A stretch of 64,000 nt of DNA from Cannabis sativa (lineage: Eukaryota; Streptophyta; Magnoliopsida; Rosales; Cannabaceae). The notes below the pieces were generated by a model that was not told the DNA's origin, searched no databases, and was given only the letters and a program-made list of their open reading frames with translations. The number at the start of each line of letters is the position of its first letter. The first letter of the stretch is position 1. The stretch spans positions 3,789,280 through 3,853,279 of the forward strand of contig NC_083605.1 in the NCBI RefSeq assembly GCF_029168945.1, given 5' to 3'. Positions 10,036 through 20,975 of the stretch are shown piece by piece. The translations under genes were made by a program, and so were the position numbers.

Positions 10036-11300
10036 ATGCCAATATTTCAATCCAAATTGAATTTCGGGCCCGAACCCGGTTCGACCCGAAATACCCAGTT
10101 GTGACTATACCGTGCCAACCTGTCAGAACACACCTAAAAAAGACAACACATGCATACTATATAATAATATAGTCCCATAAGCACACTAAATAATTAATTT
10201 CACTGTTTTACCATTCTAAGGTCAAAATTACTAAAATGTCCCTGACTCATCAACAGAGTCTTAACATAGCATAAATCATATAAATTCTCATATATTAAAT
10301 ATATAATAATATAATTCCTCAATATTACATAATTATCTAATTAGAGTTTTGCTAATCCATTTCTTAATCTTAGGGCATTTCATCTCATCTCATGTATTAT
10401 CAATGTTGATTTTCTTTAACTAAATATATAGCCTTTTACGTAATAAATTCACTACAGAATTTAATAATAATAATGAACACCGGATATTTTACGTGATTTT
10501 GTAGTTAAAATCTATATACTCCACGAGTCTGTATTATTAGGGATATTTATTTGATTACAGAGTATAATTCTCAATAATGATAAATAATAGAGTTCTCTCT
10601 CAATCTCTTTTTTATCCATTTTTCATGGATTCTGTCCCTATTTATAGGTGCATAGGTTGACAGTTATTTTTTATTGGGATCGATTCACTAAAAACTGCTA
10701 ATGAAATGTTGACATTCACCATATTTCATTTATTTGCACATGAGATAATATCTAATAACTACCTAACTGCTCCTTGTCTTTATTCTTTAAACGGTTATAT
10801 TGACTAATAAGGTTGTTTCTCGCTAAGTATGAGTTATCTTTCTTATTCGTTTTTAGAGGAAAAAATGCCAAGTGTAGACTTGCTTCTTCTCGCAGCACTC
10901 TCATATTATAATGATATTAGTGAGATGACTACTATTTCGCGTTGAAAGCGAGATGGTTGAATGTAATTATTTTCACACTGCTCATGTATGTGAGTCAGTG
11001 AGCTGCAAGATCCTTGAGGTCTAGTCTTGCAAGTTCTTATTATATACTATGTTTATCCCGAGACAAACATATTGCCTCGTCAATTATATCCGTTAATAAT
11101 TATTTATTCTTATCTCGTCAATAAAAAAAATAACAATAATAATAACATATGATGTCATTCATGATATACATCAAGTTTCCATAATACAAACACAAAGTAA
11201 TAAATTTGAAGAAACACATAACAAAGTCCAAAGGCCACAACAACCAACTAGCTATAGAGGCATAAATAAGCATAATTATGGTTTTTGAATCCCTTATTAC
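10036..11300. other. Unassigned AT-rich DNA, probable retroelement debris
   Basis: Begins with CGGGCCCGAACCCGGTTCGA and CCCAGTTGTGACTATACCGT, wording typical of LTR debris, then AT-rich sequence with no open frame. The part next to 11300 is the 3' flank of the DUF247 gene. Confidence 0.3.
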
Positions 11301-12965
11301 TTAACTCTTAGGATTCATAGCATACCAAGTTTGAGCACCAGTCATCAAAAGACCGATTGTAGCAGCCAAAACAGCAATAATGGGCCATGGACTACTGAAA
11401 TATCTCTCACTAAGTTGAGCTATCCAACTCGCATGACATCTCTTACAATGAATTTCTATACCCTCCTTCACATCACAATAAAAGTCTTTCGAATGGTCAT
11501 GGCATTTTGATCCCATATCATTGAATAGTTTGGCCACATCTGCATCACAACTGAGTCTGTGTCTAAGTACACTTGACTTCCTTAGTTCCTTAACATCTTC
11601 TTCTCCATCAATAAGAAAGTCCATAAATTTAACAAAAGAAGCTATTGGATACTCTTCGGGAGGAAGACACATCTCATAGGCCACCAAATTCATAAGCTTA
11701 CTCTTTGTATATTTATCCACTGTAATTTGAGGAAGCTTAAGATGCCCTTTTATGTTAAACTTTCCATTCTTGAAAGATATGGATTTACCAAAAGGTATGG
11801 ATTGGACACTTGGCTTAAAATCTATTCCAGCTGATTTAAGCTCTCTTACATTGCGAAAGTACCTTTTGTTATTGACAATATTTGTTTTCTGACCAAACAG
11901 ATTCCTAATACGACACATAAAAGCATCTGAATAAGGCTTGAAACGAAGCTTAAAAGAATCCGAAAATGGGAGTAATATGCATATCAAAGGCATCAAACAA
12001 CACACCAACAAATATTTAAAGGTAGTGATTGTAAGTTTGGTGAATGATTTGTTGGGAGGTGTGATAATACTCTCATCAGATTTGATAAAGAAGTAGAGAA
12101 GTTGAAGAAGATGAGCATTATGATGTTTATTATGAATAAGAATTTTATCACATTGTTCCTTACTGTACTCCTGTCTTACTGGCTCCTTTGTCTTGAGATC
12201 ATTGATGTGAAGGAAATTGAGAATGTCAACTTTCAATTTTGTAGCCAAATCTTCCTCAATCGATTTCAAAATCAGTTTGATTACTTCAAATGGGATTTGG
12301 TTTTGAAGCAAGAATAAGTCCTCTTGAATCAATGTTGCTTGCAAATTATCAATACCAAACTTTGTTACTTCACTATGAACATAGTTGTGTATGAAGTGTA
12401 GAACTGCACATCCATCCAACAAAAGTAACTTGGCCAAGGAATCATCACTAAATTTGATTATTCTCACCCATTTATCTGGGGGATCATAAACATTGTTAAA
12501 TATACTCTCTTTCAAGTTGTTGTTGTCAATGCTGTTCTTGATTTTTGATAGTAACTCAGTCCCTTTCTTGTCCTTGCTAAATGATTTGATGAAATCATTT
12601 GCCAATAACAGCTTGAGGCACCATTTATCATTGAACATTATTTCCCACACATTCAATTCATCTCTAAGTTGCATGTGTCGGTTAACCTTGGCCTCATACA
12701 AATAATAAAATATAGGACCAATTGGAAACTCTTTTGGATAACAACACTCAAATAAATATTTATAATCTCTTTGCAAAATTTGTGGAAGCCATCCTATCTT
12801 ATCATAATGCATCTTTTCTCCGTCTGTTGTTGATGTGTTCGTTGTAATTATTTTAAGAAAATCATCATTTGAATCTCCCAAATCAATACGAATTTCATAA
12901 GAGCAAGAACCTGCAGACATCTTGTACTTTGTGACCCTTTCTTCCCAATTCAATGTCCAATTCAT
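11301..12965 (-). CDS. DUF247 (UPF0481) family membrane protein
   Basis: Single-exon gene of 554 residues from the ATG at 12965. The DUF247 pattern is visible in order: EFPIGPIFYYLYEAK near residue 70, the WEIMFNDKWCLKLLLANDF segment, LAKLLLLDGCAVLHFI, EDLFLLQNQIPFEVIKLI, then FRNVRELKSAGIDFKPS and LPQITVDKYTKSKLMNLVAYE, as in this plant family. A hydrophobic segment near the C-terminus (PWPIIAVLAATIGLLMTGA) is the usual single membrane anchor. The N-terminal motif normally written as an arginine-proline run before the IGP box is degraded here. Molecular function is unknown; in grasses DUF247 genes are linked to self-incompatibility loci, but that cannot be transferred. Flanked only by transposons. 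Confidence 0.9.
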   Translation of the reverse strand: MNWTLNWEERVTKYKMSAGSCSYEIRIDLGDSNDDFLKIITTNTSTTDGEKMHYDKIGWLPQILQRDYKYLFECCYPKEFPIGPIFYYLYEAKVNRHMQLRDELNVWEIMFNDKWCLKLLLANDFIKSFSKDKKGTELLSKIKNSIDNNNLKESIFNNVYDPPDKWVRIIKFSDDSLAKLLLLDGCAVLHFIHNYVHSEVTKFGIDNLQATLIQEDLFLLQNQIPFEVIKLILKSIEEDLATKLKVDILNFLHINDLKTKEPVRQEYSKEQCDKILIHNKHHNAHLLQLLYFFIKSDESIITPPNKSFTKLTITTFKYLLVCCLMPLICILLPFSDSFKLRFKPYSDAFMCRIRNLFGQKTNIVNNKRYFRNVRELKSAGIDFKPSVQSIPFGKSISFKNGKFNIKGHLKLPQITVDKYTKSKLMNLVAYEMCLPPEEYPIASFVKFMDFLIDGEEDVKELRKSSVLRHRLSCDADVAKLFNDMGSKCHDHSKDFYCDVKEGIEIHCKRCHASWIAQLSERYFSSPWPIIAVLAATIGLLMTGAQTWYAMNPKS

Positions 12966-13117
12966 GAGGTCAAGAAATTAATAAAGTTTGGTCCAACCTA
13001 CATGTATAAAATGAATCACAGATATAAATATGAAATAAAAAATTAATTGAAATAACATTATTGTTAGTGAATATATATTATAAGGTCATTTTTGTGGAAT
13101 AAGAAGAGGTAGAAGCT

Positions 13118-14706
13118 CTGTTAGAGGAATCAAATTTTAGTTAGGAGTTAGTTAGTCTTAACTATAGGCTTGTTATTTTTCAGTTAGTAACATTCCTTAT
13201 AACACTCTTGTTCTCCCACTTGAAGGAAGGGACTATAAGTAGGTACAAAGCTTGGTTGGTGGCCAAAGGCTCAAACCAATAACAATAAGAGTTGTTCTAA
13301 TACATACTCTTTTCAAAGGATGGCTTGTAAGACAACTGGATGTCAACAATAATTTTTAAATGGAGTATTACATGAAGAGGTCTATATGACCCAACTCCTA
13401 GCTTTGAAGACACATCTCAACCTAATCTAGTATGCAAATTGCATAAGGCCCTATATGGTCTGAACCAGGCACCAAGGGCCTGGCTTGAAAGGTTACACAA
13501 CTTTCTAGTATCATTTGGATTCATATCTCCAAAGTCTGATCATTCTTTGTTCATACATCACACCACTAAATCTGTTACTCTTATCTTAGTTTATGTTGAT
13601 GATATTTTAGTAATAGGAAGTGATTGTGAAGTGGTGACTGGACTTATCTCAGGCTTACATTAGACTTTCTCCCTCAAAGATCTCGGAGACCTCAAATATT
13701 TTCTTGCCATGGAGGTTACTCTAAACAACAATGGTCTCTTGTTATCTCAAGCTAAATATGCTTAGACTTACTTTGCAAGGTTAATATGCAAGATGCTAAG
13801 CCCATCAACACTCCTATGGTCAGTGGTTTGAAACACTCTCCTCATGGTAGTGTAAGTCTTTGAAAATCGATAAATGTATCAATCAATAGTAGGTGCATTA
13901 CAATACCTAACTATCAAAAGATTTGAACTTTCATACAGTGTTAACAAAGTATGTCAGTTCATGTAGAAACTATTACAAATACACTGGTTGGTTGTAAAAC
14001 GCATTCTAAGATATGTTAGGGGTACTCTAAACTATGGTCTTCAGCTTCCCAAACATCCAATAATCTCATTCCATGGAAGTCTCAGAAGCATCCCACTATC
14101 TCTAGGTCCAGCACGAATCTAGAAGTCTTGCCAATGTTGTTGCTAAATTGGCTTGGCTTTAGTCCTTGTTCGCTGAGCTTCACATAAAATTGTCTCAACC
14201 TTTCGTGGTCTGGTATGACAACCTCATTAATGTCCTAATCATAGAAAATCCAGCACTCCATGCTCGTGCAAAACACATTAAATTAGGCCTCTACTTTGTT
14301 CAAGAAAAGGTTCAAAATCACCAAGTTGTAGTAAAGCATGTTTCTACTTTGTAAAGCATATACTAAGGCCATTTCAAGTTAAATTTTTTCAAAATTCAGA
14401 TCCACTCACAATTATAGATGGCTCCAATTGTGAGTTTGCGAAAAAGTGTTAAGGGAATCAATTCTAGTTAGGATTTATTTAGTGCTAACTATCATATTAA
14501 TTATTTTTTAATTAATAATTGTAGCTATTAACTCTTTATTGATTCAACTAACATCCTGTTAGTTTGTTAGATTGTAACATTCTATATAAGAGTGTAATTG
14601 ATTCCCAATAATCAATATACAATTGTTTTGTCTCCATAACTTTTCTCCCTCTTTCTCTCTTTGTTTCTCTTTCTTTATCCTTCTCTTTCTTTGTATTTTG
14701 CAACAA
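13118..14706 (+). pseudogene. Decayed Ty1/copia element (RT and RNase H remains)
   Basis: From about 13240 the frames show remains of a copia reverse transcriptase: a VAKGSNQ box, KALYGLNQAPRAW, then LVYVDDILVIGS with the catalytic YVDD, then [15 protein letters not shown] after an in-frame stop. RNase H remains lie at 14166-14354 (ELHIKLSQPFVVWYDN, HARAKHIKLG). 14448-14706 looks like the 3' LTR (TGTTAAGGGAATCAATTCTA to TTTTGCAACA), and the start near 13118 has related wording. Several stops and deletions; gag and integrase are missing. Confidence 0.85.
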
Positions 14707-14877
14707 TGTCACGAAGACTCAATACACCTAACAAGCTCTAAGCTTTAAACATGATTGGTTTCACTTTCAACAAGAAAGTGCTTATGTGTGCTGAGTTTGC
14801 AAACTCGCATAAGCTTGACTAGTAAATTTTATAAAGCGTATTTTACTCCTTATTTCTATTAAGACCTTCTACATAGG

Positions 14878-15656
14878 CAGGGGCGTAGCCAGACTAAGAT
14901 AGTAAGGGGGGCCAATATCAGGTACTAGAAAATGCATACAAAATTGAAGAAAATATGATAATTTTTAATTTTTATAAATATTTTATATAAGGTACTAGAA
15001 AATTTAAAAGTGATGTTTTAAGGTGTAAGGGACCCAATTTAATAGTACTAATATTAACTCTATTACTATTAGTTAAAAAATTACATTAATTATATATTAC
15101 GTCACATTTATATATATATATAATGTATAGTATTTAATTAAATTTAGGAGAGTACAGTATATTTTATTTTAAAAAATATTACGGGCTTGTTTGGAACACT
15201 GTATTAGGTCGTATTGTATTGTATTATATTAAATTGTATTTTATGCAATATTTTTATGTAAAACTATATGTGGTATCAACTTTTATGGACACTTAATATA
15301 TAATATTTTAGTATAAATTAAAGTTTAACATAGTATTATATAAAAATATAATATATAATCCAATTTAATATAATACAATACAATACGACCTAATACGACG
15401 TTACAAACGATTCCTATAAATTTTATATATATACATGATTTTTGAATAAGCTAACCCCATCCACCACATCCCTTTTTTACTATGGTAAGTGTGTAATTTG
15501 ACCACAAATTATATAGCTCATCTTATATTATTAATAATATATATATATATATATATATGAAATTATTTAGATCATCCTTGTTATAAACTAATATATATAA
15601 TTTGAGAATTGAGGGGGGCCAAGGCCCCTGTAACTTACCATATAGCTCCGCCCCTG
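14878..15656. mobile_element. Non-autonomous hAT element, 779 bp
   Basis: Ends CAGGGGCGTAGCCAG and (minus strand) CAGGGGCGGAGCTAT. TACATAGG is duplicated exactly on both sides (14870-14877 and 15657-15664), the 8-bp size made by hAT transposases. The core is AT-rich, carries GGGGGGCCAA near both ends, and holds a nested MITE at 15184-15412. No transposase frame. Confidence 0.92.
15184..15412. mobile_element. MITE family A, copy 3, nested in the hAT element
   Basis: Inverted ends with GTTTGGAACACTGTATTAGG on the left and, on the minus strand, CGTTTGTAACGTCGTATTAG. The subterminal GTATTGTATTGTATTATATT and its complement match copy 1 closely. Non-coding. Confidence 0.8.
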
Positions 15657-15842
15657 TACATAGGGCTTTTCGAATCCACACTAAGCTCTCGGTATATGCT
15701 TTCTGGATTCACAGCTTCCACTCCCAGATGACAAACTTGTAACCACAACCAACAGTCAGTATTGCTAGCTTTTAATCCAAAGTTAGTTAAATTAGCTCAT
15801 TGTTAATTTTATAAATACTTGTATTCGATTTTATAATAATAT

Positions 15843-16293
15843 ACTACAAAAATTATTTTTAGTGACAATCTTTTAGTCACAACATAAATTTTTTGTGATT
15901 AAATGTGACTTTTAGTCACAAAGAAAAAGATACTTGTGACTAAAATATAGTATTTAGATACAAGTTTTCACTAATTTCGTTTTTGTCACAACAAGTATTG
16001 TGAATAAAAACACATTTAGTCACAACAAACTGTAATTTTTGTGATTAAATGTGACTTTTAGTCACAAAGAAAATAATACTTGTGACTAAAATATAGTATT
16101 TAGATACAAATTTTCACTAATTTCGTTTTAGTCACAACAATTATTGTGAATAAAAACACACTTAGTCACAACAAACTGTAATTTTTGTGACTAATACTTT
16201 TAGTCACGAACTTTTTAGTTACAACATAAAAATAATAATTTATAATTAGTCATAATAAGTTTCATTATAACTAAAAATAAAAAAATTTGTAGT
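15843..16293. mobile_element. CACTA-like non-autonomous element with internal duplication
   Basis: Ends ACTACAAAAATTATTTTTAG and (minus strand) ACTACAAATTTTTTTATTTT resemble the CACTACAA termini of CACTA elements. Inside, the word TTTTAGTCACAA or its variants occurs many times on both strands, as in subterminal repeats of that superfamily. A unit of about 146 bp (GTGATTAAATGTGACTTTTA) is repeated in tandem at 15895 and 16041, with a partial third. The 3-bp target duplication could not be fixed. Confidence 0.65.
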
Positions 16294-16579
16294 ACAATGA
16301 AGACATACAATTCTTTTGTCTTAGTCTCTTTCTCTTCCTTTCTTTTTGTTCTTACTCATGTCTAGACGATACAATTCTTTTGTTGTTTTGAACAAAAAAA
16401 AACAACAGTAATTAATTTGCTTAATTAATAATTGATACCTTTCACCTGATGAAACCAGTAAGAGAAACTTCAAGAACCAAAAACTTCCATAGATGGTGTT
16501 AGCAGAGAAGATATAGCTGAGAAAATAGAAGAGATCATTAAATAGCTGGATAAATCAATATATATATATTAATGAAAGA
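16294..16579. other. Intergenic DNA, nothing recognised
   Basis: AT-rich with no terminal repeats or coding potential seen. Confidence 0.4.
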
Positions 16580-16740
16580 GCTTCAATCATTACAACAGAT
16601 AAAAAAAAAATATTACTCTTACTGAATATGGAAACCGAAGAGAAGCAAATAACTACCAACAACACAATTAGCAGTCTTATTTGCACTTAGACTTAACAAA
16701 ATTATTAAATTGAGATTAGTAAGGAGTGAAGCTAGCTCAA
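16580..16740 (-). pseudogene. Eroded LINE 3' end
   Basis: On nucleotide level this matches the 3' end of the LINE at 55117-56233 (shared TCAATCATTACAACAGATAA and TTAACAAAATTATTAAATTG against TTAACAAAATTAATAGTGAC), with many changes. It would encode the end of an RNase H domain on the minus strand but holds no useful frame. Confidence 0.55.
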
Positions 16741-17202
16741 TAAGCTGGGTAAAAATGGATATTAATACAACTTCACACCAAAAAAAATACAATATATATA
16801 TATAAAAATATATATAAATTGCAGCCCTATCAATAATGTGTAGCTAAATTTTGAATGGGTCTGTCTAGCTATTCAATTGTATTAAAATTTAGTACTGACC
16901 TTATTTAATGTGTTTCAACGGCATGAAAATGATCTTCATTACAGCATATGAATCACATTTTCGATCTTGTGTATTTTTCTTGTATTCTTTTTTTGAAAGC
17001 CAATTTTTAATTATTTGAAAAGAAAAAAAAAACAAATGTAATAATACCATTTATCTAATTAAAGTTAGAACATACAGAATTTGGAAAAAAAAAAAAAGAG
17101 AAAAAAAAAACCCTTCAATATATATAAAAAAGTCATTACAATATATATTTTTTTTTTTAAAAAAAAGAGTTCTTAGAAAAGGCTGATATACATTCTTTAA
17201 AA

Positions 17203-17504
17203 AGGATTATTTCACAAATACACAAAAATAATAAAAAAAAAATTACAAAATACAATTTTATGGAATTTTAAATATTTTTACGATTTTTTTTATTTTATTT
17301 ACAGAAAATACGGTCTTTTAATGTTGTACTCTTGTTAATTTATTGTTGATTTTTTGTTATCTATATATTATTTTTTGTTGTTGTTTTAATGTTATTTTTA
17401 TGTTACTTTTATATAGTTTTCTTGTTGTTTTCATGTTGTTTCTTTGAAAAACCAAACGTAAAAATATAATTTTTTTACGAAAAATAATTTATGTAATTAT
17501 TCAT
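17203..17504. repeat. AT-rich dispersed repeat family B, copy 1
   Basis: About 300 bp starting ATTATTTCACAAATACACAA and containing runs of GTTGTTTT and ATGTTATTTTTATGTTACTT. The same sequence in opposite orientation is at 41006-41336, and partial relatives are at 24018-24545 and 59560-59720. Some ends are inverted to each other, suggesting an old DNA element, but no target duplication is clear. Confidence 0.6.
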
Positions 17505-17539
17505 TTTTTAAAATAGCAAGGCTGATGAACAACTGTAAC

Positions 17540-17842
17540 TTTGTTTGGGAAGAATAAAAACATAGAATATGAATGTGAATAGAAATAGAAATAGAAAATA
17601 GAAAATAGAAATAGAATAAAATTTAAAATGTATAAAAAAAAATTGATAAAAAAATTATTAAATTTTTTCTCATGCAGTCTTTCTTTATATTTGAAATAGA
17701 ATAGTCATTCTACCAAAATGGTAGAAAAATCATTCTATTAGAATGACATTTTAATACTTTAATAATCAACTAAACAAAATAATAGAATGAAAATTATTTC
17801 ATTTCTATTTTATTCCATTTCATTACCTCTAACCAAAAGCTA
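17540..17842. mobile_element. MITE family C, copy 1
   Basis: Starts TTTGTTTGGGAAGAATAAAA and ends with ATTACCTCTAACCAAAAGC, whose complement resembles the start. The inside has TCATTCTACCAAAATGGTAG, a short palindrome. The same family is at 27015-27793. Confidence 0.75.
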
Positions 17843-17859
17843 CTTTATTATTCATTTTT

Positions 17860-18755
17860 TTTTTTAAAATAAAGCGTTCGATAGAAAGGAAAATTAGACC
17901 TCTCGGTCATTACAAATGATAGTATCAGGTATCGAGGAGGGCTCCACAAAACCTGAGATGTTCTGGGCAAATGTCCAATTAGCCACGTTATGGGTAGCAA
18001 AATTACAACAACGAGAAATAAACGAAAAATTACAGGATAAAAAGTTTTTAGAGAGTTGATTACATAATTAAACATAATTATCAATATTCCAAATAGATTG
18101 AAGACCTTTCAGTGCTTTGATAACCAATTCTGAATCACTCTCCACCAAAATATAGTTGTGGTTCTTGAGTCTAGCCGAGTCCAAAGTAAGATGACACGCC
18201 GCCGCCTCACCAATTAGAGGATCTTTGAAGTTGAGCTTGGTAACAGCAGCCCACACAACAATTCCAGAGTGATCCCTAGCCAGAGCCGCAATGCACATAG
18301 AATCTCTACCAACCTTTGCATCACAGTTAATTTTGACCCAATCTTCATGCAAAGGGTTCCAAGCGGGATTTGCCATCGGAGACGTCGGGGGGAGTAAGCA
18401 GGAAACATAATCTGTATAACAATGAGAAATAGAGGCAATGGTCATTGCAATGTTACTCGGGTAAAAGTTATGTACTTTGTCATTACGAGTTTTCCATATC
18501 GTGTCAACGACGATTGAAGCATAAAGGAATAGCTTGTCAAAGTTCACCCAATTTGACTTCAAGTTCCAAAGAAATTTAACCCAATCTCAAATTCGACCAC
18601 TAGAATCAGGGATCGGGAATACCCCCAAGGGGAGGACCTCCAAAAATAGTAACCAAAATTACAATAGAGGAACAAGTGTTTCATCGATTCCGCAGTCTCT
18701 CAACACATCAGGCATAAGCCGGAAAAGCCACTTTATTATTCAATTAATGTTATAG
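17860..18755 (-). pseudogene. LINE fragment: RT zinc-binding region and RNase H
   Basis: On the minus strand the order is ETAESMKHLFLYCNF (zinc-binding region of LINE reverse transcriptase), then a spacer with VVDTIWKTRNDKVH, then an RNase H domain: WVKINCDAKVGRDSMCIAAL, ARDHSGIVVWA, GEAAACHLTLDSARL and LVESDSELVIKAL, which carry the expected D-E-D acidic residues. The frame is open for 164 codons at 18068-18562 and then broken. A 5'-truncated non-LTR retrotransposon. Confidence 0.85.
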
Positions 18756-19498
18756 GTCGAGATAAGTAAAATAAAATAAAATATGACGTTAGGTGTAATA
18801 CATCACAATATGACGTTCTCTTAAATAAATAAATAAATATAACATTAATGATATTTCTGTGTTGTTGGGATCGGTTGTGTTAATTAATTGAATATTTAAG
18901 AGAAAGTGGGCCTCAAAAATTAATAATTTAATGAAAATCCATAAAAAAAAATTATGGTTTTTCAAAATTTAATTATGTAATATAAAATAAAATAAAAATC
19001 CTCAAAATTAATATACATTTTGTTATTTTGAATAAACCCTTGGTTAATAACTTTTTATTTCATTTTACTTTAGATTGTTTTTTTATTTGCTTTTAATGCA
19101 TTTTTTTTATATTATTGTAATTTTTTTAGCAATGAACAAAACTTTCATTGAAAAATAATATGAGATTAATACATAATGAAAAAATAATAGAGAAATCATC
19201 AAACTAGTTCATTATCTACCCTAAGTGTGTGCACTACTAATTTATGATTATAAACATAAATTAAGGATGCGTTAGAAAAATTAGTAAGTAAACTAGTAAT
19301 ATTCTCTAACAAAAATCTTAAAAATTCAATACAAATAAAAGATCTTGTAAAAACAAAAACAAGTTGTCAATCTTAAAAAATAAGAAGAAAGCCATGCATT
19401 AGAGATCAATCCAACACCATCACCATAAAAAATTTGAATAAATGTGAATGTCTCCACTAAAACTTAATTAATGCTTTAATGCTATATCAAAGTTGCTA
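18756..19498. other. AT-rich intergenic DNA
   Basis: Long A/T runs. 19130-19440 (AAAACTTTCATTGAAAAATA onward) has the flavour of an eroded LINE 3' end on the minus strand but I cannot confirm it. No gene seen. Confidence 0.35.
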
Positions 19499-19750
19499 TC
19501 TGAAATTAGTTAGGGGCTTTGCTAAATTGAGTTGGTTTCTGATAGTTAGCTACTGTTGTAACTAACTCATTCTTGTATTTGTGTATAAAAAAAAAGACTT
19601 TATTCGTTTTCTTTCTCTGTAATGATTGAATGAATAAACTCTGCCTTTTCTATCTCTCTATTTTCTTCCTCTTCTTCCTAAAATGATATCACAGCCATGT
19701 TAATCATGGTGCTCTGTTATTCGTTTCGTTTATGATTACTGGTTTTTCTC

Positions 19751-20975
19751 TTGAATCTCTTGTTGTCCATGGCGCGAGGAAGGATAAACACTCGAAGCCA
19801 GACGACTCAAGGGACTACTTTTGAGGATTTAAATCCCTTCTCTGTTCTTGAACCTAATTCCAGATCTCATAACGATCCTAATCGTGATTCGTATTATCCC
19901 TCCAACAATGATCATCCTAGTGCCAATTTTGTCCTTAAAATTCTTACTGAAAGTGATAATTATCACTCATGGAAGCGTACAATGACAATTGCTTTGCTTG
20001 CGAGAAATAAGATGCAATTCGTCAATAGAAAGCTTACTCAACCTGATGAGGATGATGAAGACTATGATGCTTGGAATCGATGCAACAACCTTGTCGTCTC
20101 GTGGTAACTTCACTCTATATCACAAGAAATTTGTGAAAGTATAATGTACATGAATGTTGCAGCTGATTTCTAGGATGATCTTCAACAAAGGTTTAGACAA
20201 AGGAACGCTCCAAGGATTTTTCAAGCTAACAGATCAATGCAGCTACTGAATCAAGGTGCTATGGATGTTACTACCTATTTAACTCGAAGAAAAGTCCTAT
20301 GGGACTTAATTCAAGAGTATAGACCACTGCCTCATTGTCAATGTGGTGCTATGAAAATCATACAAGGATATCAAGAGGAAGACAAGGTCCTTGAGTTTTT
20401 GATAGGATTGAATGAGTCTTACAACAATGTAAGATCTCATATCCTAATGCAAGAACCACTTCCTATGATCAACAGAGCCTATGCTTCTATTATACAAGAA
20501 AAAAAGACAAAGAGAGATTTGTTCTAACAACTCTGAAACCAGCAAAGACTCTAATACTCTTACTGTTGGAACTTCTAATGATCAATTTGCTAGAAACTCC
20601 AATTTCAACAGATCTAAAGTCACTTGTTCTCACTGTGGAATTCTTGGTCATACCATGTCCAAGTGCTATAAGATTTATAGATATCCACCAGGACATAAAT
20701 ACTATTCAAGATTTCCAGCTCGAGATTCTTGTGCTTCACAAATTGGGAAAGCTACTGCTAAATTCTTAGGACCTCAACAAAGCCAGAGTAATCAAGTGGA
20801 TCAGCCTAGAGAGAATGATCAAGATCTCATTGCTAGCCTTACTGTGCAATGTCAGAAATTACTGAGCATGTTGTCTCAGAAAAATTCAGATCAGTCCTCC
20901 TCTCAACCTAATGCAGATCAGCCACTTGTGTCCCATTTCTCTGGTAAGACCAATTTTATTCATAATAAGAAATGA
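19751..20975 (+). pseudogene. Copia gag remnant
   Basis: The frame reads a plant copia gag (UBN2 type): SDNYHSWKRTMTIALLARNK, then a stop in WNRCNNLVVSW, then RSMQLLNQGAMDVTTYLTRR, FLIGLNESYNNVRSHILMQE, and a CCHC zinc knuckle CSHCGILGHTMSKC near 20620-20665. At least two stops and one frameshift (near 20500). Not functional. Confidence 0.9.

Noticed and set aside
15843..16293. CRISPR-like or satellite array because of repeated TTTTAGTCACAA
   Set aside because: Spacing is irregular, motifs occur on both strands, the genome is plant nuclear, and the terminal ACTACAAA repeats point to a transposon.
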